A stretch of DNA of 64,000 nucleotides from Lancefieldella parvula DSM 20469 (GCF_000024225.1 NC_013203.1:1364001-1428000); one strand, 5' to 3'; shown: positions 25,819 to 34,801, counted from the first letter of the stretch. Numbers and translations: made by a program. The notes: generated from the letters alone by a model not told the origin.

Positions 25819-26160
25819 ATGTCAAAGCAAAACAATCTGAAGAAAATAGTAGGGCTCAAAAGTAGACATGACATTGAAGACGAGCAATTTGTTAACTTTT
25901 TTCTTCTAGTTCAAGCAAAAGCAAATGAACAAGGAAAGATATTCTATCTAGATTGCGGTGAAGGTAATATCGCATTGATAGATGACGCATTAGCTATGGA
26001 TTTATCAGGCTGGCTCATTGATCAGTCTGATGCTCAAGAATTTGAATCGTATTGGCTTGAAGACTCATACTGTGTTCCCGATAAATTCAGTAAATTTGAA
26101 TGTGAAGAAGAGTGGTACTTAGAAGACGATGCTATTTGTATCAATTTGATTACCTTCTAA
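25819..26160 (+). CDS. Orphan acidic protein between hairpin repeats
   Basis: 113-residue soluble, acidic protein (MSKQNNLKKIVGLKSRHDIE, then tryptophan-containing WLIDQSD, YWLEDSYCVPDKF and EEEWYLEDD). It has no signal peptide or membrane helix. I do not recognise it. Its size, acidity and aromatic content resemble immunity proteins of polymorphic toxin systems, but no toxin is adjacent, so this is only a guess. AAAGGG precedes ATG. Base composition is more AT-rich than its neighbours, and direct hairpin repeats flank it at 25696-25760 and 26213-26276, suggesting an inserted cassette. Confidence 0.65.
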   Translation: MSKQNNLKKIVGLKSRHDIEDEQFVNFFLLVQAKANEQGKIFYLDCGEGNIALIDDALAMDLSGWLIDQSDAQEFESYWLEDSYCVPDKFSKFECEEEWYLEDDAICINLITF

Positions 26161-26212
26161 AGAATGCCACTGCGCCAAAGCCTCTAACGAGATGTAATTT
26201 TTGACGCGTAGA

Positions 26213-26276
26213 ATATGCTATATTGAAGCAAAAGCGCCCCGGTTAACACCAATTGGTGATAGCTGCGGCGCTTTTT
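26213..26276 (+). repeat. Hairpin repeat copy B, right flank of orphan gene
   Basis: ATATGCTATATTGAAGCAAA precedes a stem AAAAGCGCC / GGCGCTTTTT with a loop of about 28 nt that itself contains the palindrome CACCAATTGGTG. Same orientation and layout as 25696-25760. The stems differ at paired positions (GCACC/GGTGC against GCGCC/GGCGC), so base pairing is conserved. Confidence 0.75.
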
Positions 26277-26385
26277 ATTACGCGCGAGTGTGACTAAATC
26301 TGCGCCAACAAAAAACGAGACCGTTTCCCGACAAGCAACTGCCCGGGCGTATCTTGTTTTAGTCAGTCTATGTAACCGTTAACGC

Positions 26386-27093
26386 TTAGTCAAACCAGAT
26401 CTTTACAACGTTACCGTCTGCGGATGTAATATCCACAAGTGTGCCACTCTCGCCAGTCTTTGCAGCTTCCATAAGCGCATCAAAATTAATGTTAGAGAGC
26501 TGCTTCTGAGTCTCCTGATTAAGATAGCTGCCACTGATATGAATTCCAGAATTCAGCACAAACTTTGCCAGACCCAAAGGTACGCACATATCAACAACAT
26601 CGCCGTTGTTGGAAACAACATACACGTGCAACCCGTGCTTTGCAGATCCATTGCCTAAGCGAACGTCCTTCTTCTTGCTACCGTCAGCCTCGTCGTTTTT
26701 CTCGACTTTGACCATGCTCTTACCAAAAAGCTTGCCAAAGCTGAAACCTGAAGACTGAGTAGCAATGCCCTGGTTGTCCTGCTCTGTGGGCTCTTCTACG
26801 ATCTCCGCGGGCTCGTCGGCTGCAACAGAAACAACCTCGGCAGTACCCTCTTGGGCAGCGACACTCTCCTGAGCGAAGGCACTTGCGCCGCTCAAAAGTT
26901 CGTCAACGGACACTCCAAGAAAGCGTGCAAGATCTGGCAGCAGCGAAATATCCGGATAGTTAATGTCGCTCTCCCACTTGCTCACCGCCTGCGGACTCAC
27001 GTTCAACTCTTTTGCCAGACGCTCCTGCGTTGCAGTTTTAGCTAAACGAAGACGTGCAATACGACGACCAAGGGTCTCAGATGAAGTAGTCAT
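26386..27093 (-). CDS. XRE regulator with C-terminal sensory domain
   Basis: 235-residue protein. The start at 27093 is chosen over the in-frame ATG at 27111 because AAGGAG lies between them. Residues about 10-65 form a Cro/C1 helix-turn-helix (RRIARLRLAKTATQERLAKE, VSPQAVSKWESDINYPDISL). A Glu/Ala-rich linker follows. The C-terminal 90 residues (GLHVYVVSNNGDVVDMCVPL, then GLAKFVLNSG, and GTLVDITSADGNVVKIWFD) look like the SHOCT-like N-terminal domain of YvlB/LiaX envelope-stress proteins. The combination suggests an envelope-linked regulator, which is inferred. Inverted repeats at 27166-27186 and 27221-27237 upstream are candidate autoregulatory sites. Confidence 0.82.
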   Translation of the reverse strand: MTTSSETLGRRIARLRLAKTATQERLAKELNVSPQAVSKWESDINYPDISLLPDLARFLGVSVDELLSGASAFAQESVAAQEGTAEVVSVAADEPAEIVEEPTEQDNQGIATQSSGFSFGKLFGKSMVKVEKNDEADGSKKKDVRLGNGSAKHGLHVYVVSNNGDVVDMCVPLGLAKFVLNSGIHISGSYLNQETQKQLSNINFDALMEAAKTGESGTLVDITSADGNVVKIWFD

Positions 27094-27165
27094 AGTTGCT
27101 CCTTTTCTCAACTCATTATCACTGAAATGGCATGCGGGCCGCTGATTTCACTATGAGTCGTAACA

Positions 27166-27186
27166 ATACGTTCAACAAGAACGTAT
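27166..27186. promoter_or_regulatory. Inverted repeat upstream of XRE gene
   Basis: ATACGTTC-AACAA-GAACGTAT, a perfect 8-bp dyad about 73 bp upstream of the regulator start. A second dyad, CTCAAC-AGTAG-GTTGAG, lies at 27221-27237. Both are candidate operators in the divergent region. Confidence 0.5.
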
Positions 27187-27341
27187 CAGTTGAGTTTGGT
27201 ATCGCAACGGTTTCCAACTACTCAACAGTAGGTTGAGTTCGCAGGTAAACCATACTTTTTTGACCGAAATTGACTTGCTCTAAAAGTGTTCTCCTACTAC
27301 CATTTAATCAAGAAACTTTTGATGTTTAGAAAGGTCTGTGT

Positions 27342-27731
27342 ATGGCTGGCGAGAAGAACTGGGTGTTCTGGACCAGTGGTGCGCATATTGTTTCCGATTT
27401 TGAGCAATGCGCTACGGACGGTTTTGTTGGAGTTGACGTAGATGGCGTCGTGTATCTCTTTGACAATAATCAAAATGTCTTTGCTTCGGCCCATGCTTCA
27501 AATATTGAAGGAACTATCAGTGGCTGGAGAGGCACCTGGCTTATTCTCGACGATAAAAAATATGCTCTAGAGTTTGTACCTCTCGCAGATAAGATTGCTC
27601 CCCACCTACTTATTGGAGCTATAAGCAATGTCTTCATGCAAGAGCTCCACCATGGAGATCAGGAGAAGGTTCCTCGAGAACTTCTCGAAGACTTCAAGAC
27701 TGCATTTGAAAACGCTAAATATAGGCGCTAA
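27342..27731 (+). CDS. Hypothetical cytoplasmic protein (129 aa)
   Basis: 129-residue soluble protein beginning MAGEKNWVFWTSGAHIVSDF. The first 80 residues are predicted beta-rich with WRGTWLILDDKKYALEFVPL; the last 40 are helical (PRELLEDFKTAFENAKYRR). The layout recalls small PH/GRAM-like or antitoxin-like folds, but no family is recognised. AAAGG precedes ATG, and a terminator follows directly, so it is monocistronic. A TGGCGAGAA motif overlaps codons 2-5. Confidence 0.6.
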   Translation: MAGEKNWVFWTSGAHIVSDFEQCATDGFVGVDVDGVVYLFDNNQNVFASAHASNIEGTISGWRGTWLILDDKKYALEFVPLADKIAPHLLIGAISNVFMQELHHGDQEKVPRELLEDFKTAFENAKYRR

Positions 27732-27765
27732 ACAAAAAAGACCCAAGTTTTATTCTTGGGCCTTA
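27732..27765. terminator. Terminator between convergent genes
   Basis: CCCAAG and CTTGGG pair around TTTTATT. On the minus strand a TTTTTTG tail follows, serving the membrane protein gene; on the plus strand the tail is weak. Confidence 0.7.
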
Positions 27766-27782
27766 TCAATACAGTAACTTAT

Positions 27783-28142
27783 TTATTTGAGGTACTTTTT
27801 AATTTCATTCTTAAAAATAATAGGTCGAACAAGAACTGTAACAATTGTAGGAATAATCAATAATGGCGCTACCACAAACAAGCCCACAACAGCCGTTTTT
27901 CGAGTAGTAACCCTTCCACCAGTTCCTAATAGTATGCTGTTCAAAATATCGGTCATAATAAATGCAAATGAACCGTCAGTAAGAGTATACGCAAGTATCC
28001 ATTCAAGCAAGAATAGAACAACAAAGACAAGTGCCGTGGTATTTGCTGTCTTTTTGCAAATAGCAAGTCTCTCATCAAACGAAAGTTGATCTGCCTCTGG
28101 AACTTTCTCAAACCATTTAACCGCGCGCTGTTCTGGAGTCAT
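27783..28142 (-). CDS. Small membrane protein
   Basis: 119-residue protein with a soluble N-terminus (MTPEQRAVKWFEKVPEADQL) and two or three hydrophobic helices (ALVFVVLFLLEWILAYTL, TAVVGLFVVAPLLIIPTIVT), ending with a basic tail. No family recognised. It overlaps the stop codon of the upstream hydrolase by one base (TAATG), so the two are made together. Confidence 0.65.
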   Translation of the reverse strand: MTPEQRAVKWFEKVPEADQLSFDERLAICKKTANTTALVFVVLFLLEWILAYTLTDGSFAFIMTDILNSILLGTGGRVTTRKTAVVGLFVVAPLLIIPTIVTVLVRPIIFKNEIKKYLK

Positions 28143-28720
28143 TATAAGCTCTCAATCTCATTAAGTTCTGTATCAACAAGCGTTGCTCCAAGAGTATTCT
28201 TAAAGTGCGCAAGAGCAAACTGGTGATTCTCAGGCGTTAACGATGCCACCGCTGGCTCAACAACCTCAATGTGATAACCTAGATTGTAAGCGTCCACTGC
28301 CGTATGCAGCACGCAAATATCAGTAAGAACGCCGGTCAAAATAACCGTATTGACACCGCGCTCCCTCAGGCGAATATCAAGATCAGTTCCCGAGAAGGAC
28401 GAGTAATGGCGCTTATCCATCCAGAACACATGGCTATCATCCTTGTACTGCTGGTAGAAGTTGTTCAAAGGTCCAAATAAGTCTCTACCACTTGTGCCAA
28501 TAATATTGTGAGGTGGGAAAAGCTTGGTCTCTGGATGGAAGTTATCCTCTGGGTCGTGAGCGTCAATAGCAAAGAAAATATAATCGCCACGATCAAAAGC
28601 ACACTTAGTAGCTTCATAAATAGCATCAGAAATAGCTTGAGCTGGCTTGCCTGCTGTCAGCTTTCCGTCATCTGCTACAAAATCGTAGGTGTAGTCAATC
28701 GAAATCAAAGCTTTCTGCAT
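28142..28720 (-). CDS. Cysteine hydrolase, nicotinamidase-like (isochorismatase family)
   Basis: 192-residue enzyme that probably deamidates nicotinamide to nicotinate for NAD salvage. The catalytic triad is visible: D9 (LISIDYTYDF), K103 (MDKRHYSSFSGT) and C136 (LTDICVLHT). The metal-site segment AIDAHDPEDNFHPE supplies D53 and H55, as in nicotinamidases. It is slightly shorter than E. coli PncA. It is translationally coupled to a small membrane protein downstream, an unusual partner. Other amidases of the fold cannot be ruled out. Confidence 0.85.
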   Translation of the reverse strand: MQKALISIDYTYDFVADDGKLTAGKPAQAISDAIYEATKCAFDRGDYIFFAIDAHDPEDNFHPETKLFPPHNIIGTSGRDLFGPLNNFYQQYKDDSHVFWMDKRHYSSFSGTDLDIRLRERGVNTVILTGVLTDICVLHTAVDAYNLGYHIEVVEPAVASLTPENHQFALAHFKNTLGATLVDTELNEIESL

Positions 28721-28762
28721 GTTTGATCACGCTTCTTTCTTGAGCTCTACAAGTGCAGTCAG

Positions 28763-28801
28763 TAAAAAGAATAGACGCCATCTATTGTACAGGTGACGTC
28801 T
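28763..28801 (-). terminator. Terminator upstream of the hydrolase, end region of cell-wall operon
   Basis: AGACGTCA pairs with TGGCGTCT (one G-U) on the minus strand and is followed by ATTCTTTTT. It lies about 100 bp downstream of the tsaE stop. Confidence 0.7.
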
Positions 28802-28897
28802 CTATATTCCACGCTTAACACGTAAATGTTTTATACGTAAGTACTCAGCTCATCAATATAAGAATCTAGTTCATTAACTGAAGTCCATCTTCAAAAA

Positions 28898-29452
28898 TTA
28901 AAGCGACTGGATAATTTCTTCTCCCCGAGCATTCTGCGAGATAAATCGAATCTCACGACGAGGCTCAGCGTCATCGGATGCTAACTCTTCCTCTGATAAC
29001 CTGGAGACATACACATCAAGGGTTCTCTCGCCAATTTGCTCTGCAAATTGCTCTCCCCACTCGATAATAGTTGGCCCATCGGACTCAAGTGCGTCATATA
29101 GACCAGTATCTTCAAGCTGGTCAGGATCACTCAAACGATACAAATCAAAGTGATAGAGCGGTATGGTTGTACCCTCATAAACCATCTCGATAGTAAAGGT
29201 TGGGCTGGTTACATCATCAGTAACGCCCATACCTGCAGCAATACCCTTAGTGAGCTGAGTCTTTCCCGCACCCAAGTCTCCCGTGAGCACTAAAACATCT
29301 CCTGCTTGCAGGAGTTTGCCCAAAATCTGACCAAGAGCAATAGTCTGCTCAGTGGTAGTAGAAACAAACGTGCCAGCTGCGGTTTTTTCTGGCAGATTGT
29401 TTGCAATGGTGTTATTTGTGCCAAAATTAGCGTCGACAGAAGGATTAGTCAC
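28898..29452 (-). CDS. tsaE: tRNA threonylcarbamoyladenosine ATPase TsaE
   Basis: 184-residue P-loop ATPase needed with TsaB and TsaD for t6A37 modification of ANN-decoding tRNAs. It has the P-loop GDLGAGKTQLTKGIAAGMG, then TSPTFTIEMVYEG and YHFDLYRLSDPDQLEDTGLY, all diagnostic. The start is GTG at 29452: AGGAGG lies 5 nt before it, and it overlaps the uracil-DNA glycosylase stop by 8 bp. A longer open frame upstream lies within the glycosylase gene and is not used. The N-terminal 30 residues are a poorly conserved extension. tsaB and tsaD are not in the window. Confidence 0.92.
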   Translation of the reverse strand: MTNPSVDANFGTNNTIANNLPEKTAAGTFVSTTTEQTIALGQILGKLLQAGDVLVLTGDLGAGKTQLTKGIAAGMGVTDDVTSPTFTIEMVYEGTTIPLYHFDLYRLSDPDQLEDTGLYDALESDGPTIIEWGEQFAEQIGERTLDVYVSRLSEEELASDDAEPRREIRFISQNARGEEIIQSL

Positions 29453-30110
29453 AAGAGCCTCCTCGAGGATGTTTCTTAAGCCAATCAGCAAGAAGTTGCA
29501 AGTCGTCTTTGAGGAACTGTGCCCATTCTTTGCGATAAATAGTTGATGCAGGATGCATGGTAGGTAGCACACTAAAGGCGCCTATCTGGTAAAACTTGCC
29601 GCGCAGCTCTGTCACGCCCTTATCGGTATGCATGACAAACTGTGTAGCAAAATTTCCCAAACAAACAATAACGTCTGGCTTAATGGCACGAATCTGGTCG
29701 CGAAGATACGGAGAGCACTCCTCCACCTCAGCTACCTTGGGGTTTCTATTTGAAGGCGGTCGGCATTTGACCACGTTAGAGATAAAAACATCCTGGTGAG
29801 AAAGACCAACTTCCTCTAACAGTGCATCAAGTTTTTTGCCCGATGTTCCCACGAAAGGCTGACCGCTTAGATCCTCATTTTTACCAGGAGCTTCTCCTAC
29901 AATCATAATACGAGCCGTGGGATTTGGCCCGCCAAACACAATATTGGTGCGCGTTTCCCAAAGCGGACACTTTTTACAATCAGCTATCTGCTCGCAAATC
30001 TCATCAAGAGTTTGACCTGCTTGTTTAGAATATGCGATTTTAGAATATTCTACGTTTGACATGCGTTTTCTACCTAAAGCGTTTTTAGGCGAAGCAGGAG
30101 AAGCCGCCAT
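29445..30110 (-). CDS. Uracil-DNA glycosylase, family 4 (Fe-S)
   Basis: 221-residue DNA repair enzyme that removes uracil from DNA. The N-terminal part has CKKC (C45, C48) for a 4Fe-4S cluster, the uracil pocket GEAPGKNEDLSGQPFVGTSG, SNVVKCRPPSNRNP, and a late MHPAST replacing the HPSP of the family. The size suits family 4 or 5; the motifs favour 4. It starts within the stop of alr (TAATG) and overlaps tsaE, so it is embedded in the operon. A cell-wall/tRNA operon is an uncommon home for it. Confidence 0.9.
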   Translation of the reverse strand: MAASPASPKNALGRKRMSNVEYSKIAYSKQAGQTLDEICEQIADCKKCPLWETRTNIVFGGPNPTARIMIVGEAPGKNEDLSGQPFVGTSGKKLDALLEEVGLSHQDVFISNVVKCRPPSNRNPKVAEVEECSPYLRDQIRAIKPDVIVCLGNFATQFVMHTDKGVTELRGKFYQIGAFSVLPTMHPASTIYRKEWAQFLKDDLQLLADWLKKHPRGGSCD

Positions 30111-31273
30111 TAGATGTACACCTTATCAAGGCGAGCACCAAAGTTGCAAACTACCTCGTAGTTGATAGTTTCACGCAGATCAGCCATCTCATCTACGGTG
30201 ATTTCTTGGTCGCCATCTTTACCAATAAGGGTTACCACGTCACCATAACAAATCTCGTACACAGGCTTGTTAGCACGCGCACCTGTTGTATCAACGGCAA
30301 TCATGAACTGATCCATACAAATGTTGCCTACCTGGCGCACTCGACTTCCGCGCGCCAGAACATCCATACGGTTAGAAAGATTACGTGCAAGTCCGTCAGC
30401 GTAACCGATAGGCACTGTTGCTACCTGAATGTTATTACGAGGAACGCGCCAGGTCATACCGTAACCAACACCATCACCAACAGCTGGATAGACCACACGC
30501 GTCACACGACCGCGTACGCTCATAACGAGCTGCAGGTCAATGCGTGGAATGGTGAGTTTACTTGGATGAAGCCCATACAGACCAATGCCTACGCGGACCA
30601 TATCAAACTGTATATCTTTGTGCAGGATGGTACCGGGAGTGTTGTCAGCGTGAACCAAGCCTAGCTCATAGCCTGCATTTTTGAGTGCTGTAATTGCTTC
30701 AACAAAACGATTAACCTGCAGGTCAAAATCCCAGTTGTCAAGCACATCGGCCGTAGCAAAATGCGTAAACGTACCAGCACACTCAAGACCCCTGTGGAAA
30801 TCAATAGAACCGCGCACCTCAAGAAGATCTTCTCGCCTGACACCAATACGGGTCATGCCAGTATCAATGGCCAGATGATAGCGACCAACTTTGTTAGCTG
30901 CAGCAGAAGCCTCGCCGTAGGCAAGCGCAAAATCAACTGTATAGACGGAAGGCATGATGTCAAAGCGAACAAGGTCTGGAATAGAAGTGACGGGTGGCTC
31001 AGAAAGCACCAGAATAGGACTTTCAATGCCAGAGCAACGCAGCTCAACACCCTCATCAACCGTTGCAACAGCAAATTGATCGGCACCCACAGACTGCATG
31101 GCTTTAGCACACTGAGCAGCACCGTGACCGTATGCGTCAGCCTTAACCACGCACATTAGCTTAACTCCGCGGTTAAGCTGGGCTTTAAACGCCTTCACAT
31201 TGTGGCGGACGGCAGAAAGATCAATCTCTATCCAAGCCCATCTATCCTGAGGATATGCTGACATCAAGCTCAC
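30110..31273 (-). CDS. alr: Alanine racemase
   Basis: 387-residue pyridoxal-phosphate enzyme making D-alanine for peptidoglycan. The PLP lysine lies in VVKADAYGHGA (K44); the beta-domain with VGYGMTWR, VPIGYADGLARNLSN and NICMDQFMIAVD is conserved. It begins right after the nnr stop and ends in the udg start, within the operon glmM-acpS-nnr-alr-udg-tsaE. AGGTGAG precedes ATG. Length is normal. Confidence 0.95.
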   Translation of the reverse strand: MSLMSAYPQDRWAWIEIDLSAVRHNVKAFKAQLNRGVKLMCVVKADAYGHGAAQCAKAMQSVGADQFAVATVDEGVELRCSGIESPILVLSEPPVTSIPDLVRFDIMPSVYTVDFALAYGEASAAANKVGRYHLAIDTGMTRIGVRREDLLEVRGSIDFHRGLECAGTFTHFATADVLDNWDFDLQVNRFVEAITALKNAGYELGLVHADNTPGTILHKDIQFDMVRVGIGLYGLHPSKLTIPRIDLQLVMSVRGRVTRVVYPAVGDGVGYGMTWRVPRNNIQVATVPIGYADGLARNLSNRMDVLARGSRVRQVGNICMDQFMIAVDTTGARANKPVYEICYGDVVTLIGKDGDQEITVDEMADLRETINYEVVCNFGARLDKVYI

Positions 31274-32899
31274 CTACTCTGCAGCTTCTTCAAAGTCTGC
31301 CATAGGGAACGCAATTTGCTCCTCAAGTGCATCTGAAGCAAGGCCAATAACATCGCAGATGTCACCAGCCATAGCTCCACGTACACCGAACTTCTCGGCA
31401 GCTAGCTGGCCTGCGTATGCATGAACCTCACAAGCAAGCGAGCAGAAGATTGTCAGGTCATCAACTTGGCCGGCAACCTGAGCTAATCGGCCAGCAATGG
31501 TACCAGCAAGAACATCGCCAGAACCAGCGGTTGCCAACGTGACAGGGCCAGGCTTTGGCAGCACGGCTTTCTGGACGCCTACACAGCCGGTAGCAGTACC
31601 CTTAGCAACAATAACCAGCTCAGAGCCACCATCTGCCCAGACAATCTTACGAGCTGCCTCAAGCTGAGCCACCAGGCTTGCAGGAGGATTGTCTACCTGA
31701 TTGACCAAGCGGCCAAGCTCACGACGATGTGGGGTCATGATAAGCGGAGCGGTACGACGAGTGAGCTCGGGGAAATCTGGAAGGTTGTTGTTAGTCAGGC
31801 GAGCAATACAGTTGAGTGCATCAGCGTCAACAATAACGGGCAGCTCAGAGTCAAGCAGTGCAGAGGTAACCTTAACGGTTCCACCAGAAACGCGCATGCC
31901 AGGACCAACCAGCGTAACGGTACGCATCGCAGCAAGCTGCAGCACCAGTGGAGCGGCCTCCTCAGTAAACACGCCCTCAGCATCGCATGGGAGGCCAATA
32001 ACAGGAACCTCTGGCAACATCATCTGAACACAGCTGACAATAGCCTCGGGGACTGCCAGCGTAACGTAGCCGGCACCCGCACGAGCAGCCGCCTTAGCAG
32101 CAAAAACAGCGGCTCCCGGGAAGCGGCTAGAGCCACCAACCACCAGTACGGAGCCGCGAGAATACTTATCACAGTCGTTGAGCTGAGCAGGAACAGAAGC
32201 AAGATAATCTTCCAAGTCAACGCGCCATGCAACAGGATCTGCTTCAACAACCAAGCGCTCCGTCTGCTCGGCCAAAGGAGCTACAACAATAGAACCACAA
32301 ACATCTCGACCAGCATCAGCAATTAGACCGGGCTTCAGCGCAATCATGGTAACGGTGACGTCAGCAACAACACACGCACTTTCTACCTGGCCCTTCTGCG
32401 CAGAAAGACCACTTGGAACGTCAACAGAGAGCACGCGAGCGCCAGACTGATTAAGGCACTCAATCCAAATATCAAACGGAGCTCTCACTTTGCCGTGAAA
32501 ACCGGTACCCAACATGCAGTCAAGCACCACATCAGCTGTTGCCAACAGATCAATAAGCTCCTGGCGAGAAGGACCAACAAGCACCGAAACTCCCGCGCGA
32601 ACGGCGCGCTGCGCCATTTGACGTGCAAGATCGCCGGAAATCTGATCTGGCTCAAGTGGAGTAACCACCTTAACGTTGCAGTTCCTAGAGCGCAGCGCTT
32701 CTGCTGCCACCCAGCCATCTCCACCGTTATTGCCAAGACCTACGAGGATGACAACGTTACTAATGTCTCCCCCCATGCCAAGGGCTTCTTGAGCAGCAGC
32801 GTAACCTGCACGGTGCATGAGCTCAGAAACGCTTACGCCCACGCGTGTCAGCGCAATCTCTACGCGCTTGATGTCCTCAACATTTAATACCGGCTGCAT
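31274..32899 (-). CDS. nnr: Bifunctional NAD(P)H-hydrate epimerase/dehydratase
   Basis: 541-residue repair enzyme for hydrated NAD(P)H. Residues about 1-220 form the epimerase (YjeF N) domain with VGLGNNGGDGWVAAEAL and DVPSGLSAQKG. Residues about 230-520 form the ADP- or ATP-dependent dehydratase with the GGSSRFPGAAVFAAKAAARA segment, MTPHRRELGRL and ATAGSGDVLAGTIAG. GAGGAG precedes the ATG, three bases after the acpS stop. The acpS-nnr-alr order is typical of many Gram-positives. Confidence 0.94.
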   Translation of the reverse strand: MQPVLNVEDIKRVEIALTRVGVSVSELMHRAGYAAAQEALGMGGDISNVVILVGLGNNGGDGWVAAEALRSRNCNVKVVTPLEPDQISGDLARQMAQRAVRAGVSVLVGPSRQELIDLLATADVVLDCMLGTGFHGKVRAPFDIWIECLNQSGARVLSVDVPSGLSAQKGQVESACVVADVTVTMIALKPGLIADAGRDVCGSIVVAPLAEQTERLVVEADPVAWRVDLEDYLASVPAQLNDCDKYSRGSVLVVGGSSRFPGAAVFAAKAAARAGAGYVTLAVPEAIVSCVQMMLPEVPVIGLPCDAEGVFTEEAAPLVLQLAAMRTVTLVGPGMRVSGGTVKVTSALLDSELPVIVDADALNCIARLTNNNLPDFPELTRRTAPLIMTPHRRELGRLVNQVDNPPASLVAQLEAARKIVWADGGSELVIVAKGTATGCVGVQKAVLPKPGPVTLATAGSGDVLAGTIAGRLAQVAGQVDDLTIFCSLACEVHAYAGQLAAEKFGVRGAMAGDICDVIGLASDALEEQIAFPMADFEEAAE

Positions 32900-32902
32900 A
32901 AC

Positions 32903-33433
32903 TTACTCCTCAGATTTAACAACATCATCAAAGGTTGTCTCAATTATAGATTCTTGCACGCGCTCAAGCTCATCCAACACAGAACGAGCTTCTTTGAATG
33001 AACGTGCCAGCTCTTGGGTGGCATCTTCCTTTTGATCTACCTTAGGTTTTACAGCATTGGTGACGGCAACTGCATTGGCTACCGCAACGTCTCTAGTGTA
33101 CGAAATAGAAAGTGCAATCTCTTGCACGCCTTGATCGGCCGCAATCTGTGCAGCCTTACCAGCTAGACAAGCTTGTGGCCTACCCAGTTGATCTCTCTCA
33201 ACAGAAACATCCTGAAAACCAATACCAGACGAGAAACCCGTTCCTAAAGCTTTGAGCACAGCTTCTCTTGCCGCAAAACGAGCAGCATAATGCTCCGCAG
33301 GGCGAGCAGTACGCTCACAATACGCACGCTCGGCATCGGTAAACATGCGGCGAATAAAGTGAGGGCGCTTATCAATTGCCTGCTGCATGCGGGCAATCTC
33401 AAGCATATCTACACCTATTCCTGCCAGTGCCAT
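32903..33433 (-). CDS. acpS: Holo-[acyl-carrier-protein] synthase
   Basis: 176-residue phosphopantetheinyl transferase that activates acyl carrier protein for fatty-acid synthesis. The start MALAGIGVDMLEIARMQQAI contains the Mg-binding D, and FAAREAVLKALGTGFSSGIG holds the second motif. It is longer than the usual 120-130 residues: the last 50 residues (VKPKVDQKEDATQELARSFK, then EARSVLDELERVQE) form a charged helical extension of unknown role. It lies in the operon between glmM and nnr. Confidence 0.92.
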   Translation of the reverse strand: MALAGIGVDMLEIARMQQAIDKRPHFIRRMFTDAERAYCERTARPAEHYAARFAAREAVLKALGTGFSSGIGFQDVSVERDQLGRPQACLAGKAAQIAADQGVQEIALSISYTRDVAVANAVAVTNAVKPKVDQKEDATQELARSFKEARSVLDELERVQESIIETTFDDVVKSEE

Positions 33434-33457
33434 CGTATCCCCTGAATTTATCTGCGC

Positions 33458-34801
33458 TTAAGCGCTAAGCCTATACGCTTCAAGTGCATCAAGCACAATC
33501 TGGTTTGCTTGCTGGCAAAGCTCATCAGTAGGTGCTTCTGCAAGAACACGTACCAGAGGCTCAGTTCCAGAAGCGCGGACCAACACACGGCCATTGCCCT
33601 CAAGGAACTTCTCGGCAGCTGCAACTGCATCGTTGACCTTAGGAGACTGCATAGCAGCCTCTTTATCAGTGACGCGAACATTAACCAACTGCTGTGGGTA
33701 TAGCTTAACGGGACGAGTCAGCTCAGAGAGTTTCTCGCGCTCTGCTCTTAAGACCTCCATAATACGGAGACTGGTCAGGATGCCGTCACCGGTCTTTGCA
33801 AGATCACCAAAGATGATGTGACCGCTTTGCTCGCCGCCCAGACTGTAATCGTTTTCGTTCATGCAAGCGTAAACGTACTTATCGCCTACGTTGGTCTTCT
33901 CGTAAGAGAGGCCAGCGTCGTCAAATGCCTTGAACAGGCCAAAGTTACTCATGACGGTGGTAACCACGGTCTGCTTAGCCAAGCGACCATACTTGTTGAG
34001 GTAGGTGCCGCAAACGTAAAGAATTAGGTCTCCATCAACTACGTGGCCGCGCTCGTCAACTGCCAGACAGCGGTCAGCATCGCCATCATACGCAAAGCCC
34101 ACGTCAAGACTATTTTGAACCACAAAGCGCTGCAGCTGGTCAATGTGAGTGGAACCACAATCAACGTTAATGTTAAGACCATTTGGAGCATTGTTGATAA
34201 CGTGAGTCTCGGCACCCAGCGCATCAAAAACAGGACGAGCAACACTAGAAGCTGCGCCGTTTGCGCAGTCCAGGCCAATCTTTAGACCCTGCAAGCTAAA
34301 ACCACAGCTAGCAATAAGACTGGAGATGTAGCGATTACGACCCTGCATGTAGTCAACGGTGCGACCAATACCATCACCGGTTGCCATAGGAACTTCAAGC
34401 TTGCCGTCAATATAAGCTTCTACCTGCTCAAGGACATCCTCGTCCATCTTGTAACCCTCTTTGTTGACTAGCTTGATGCCATTGTCAGTAAAGGGGTTAT
34501 GGGAAGCAGTAATCATAACGCCGCAGTCAAAGCCACCATCTACTACCTCGTAGCTCACGCCAGGAGTAGGAATAACATGCAACATGTACGCATCAGCGCC
34601 GGAAGCAACTAGACCCGAAACAAGCGCGGACTCGAACATATAGCTTGACCTACGAGTATCCTTACCAATGATAATGCGAGCCTTGCGAGACTGCTTAGCT
34701 CCGTAATACCAGCCTATGAAGCGGCCAATTTTATACGCGTGATCGACGTTCAAACCCTCGTTTGCGCGGCCTCTAAAGCCGTCTGTTCCAAAGTACTTCA
34801 T
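33458..34801 (-). CDS. glmM: Phosphoglucosamine mutase
   Basis: 447-residue enzyme converting glucosamine-6-P to glucosamine-1-P for UDP-GlcNAc synthesis. The active-site phosphoserine is S100 in MITASHNPFTDNGIK; DGDADR binds Mg, GEQSGH binds sugar, and VRASGTEPLVRV binds phosphate. AGGAG precedes the ATG. It is the first gene of the six-gene cell-wall operon, and a motif-rich leader (TTCTCGCCA at 34888) lies upstream. Confidence 0.96.
   Translation of the reverse strand: MKYFGTDGFRGRANEGLNVDHAYKIGRFIGWYYGAKQSRKARIIIGKDTRRSSYMFESALVSGLVASGADAYMLHVIPTPGVSYEVVDGGFDCGVMITASHNPFTDNGIKLVNKEGYKMDEDVLEQVEAYIDGKLEVPMATGDGIGRTVDYMQGRNRYISSLIASCGFSLQGLKIGLDCANGAASSVARPVFDALGAETHVINNAPNGLNINVDCGSTHIDQLQRFVVQNSLDVGFAYDGDADRCLAVDERGHVVDGDLILYVCGTYLNKYGRLAKQTVVTTVMSNFGLFKAFDDAGLSYEKTNVGDKYVYACMNENDYSLGGEQSGHIIFGDLAKTGDGILTSLRIMEVLRAEREKLSELTRPVKLYPQQLVNVRVTDKEAAMQSPKVNDAVAAAEKFLEGNGRVLVRASGTEPLVRVLAEAPTDELCQQANQIVLDALEAYRLSA

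Noticed and set aside
25696-26276. Hairpin repeats as a CRISPR array
   Set aside because: Only two copies 517 bp apart with a gene between them; no spacers and no cas genes.
29453-29572. Longer TsaE N-terminus from 29572
   Set aside because: It lies within the uracil-DNA glycosylase gene, while GTG 29452 has a strong ribosome-binding site.
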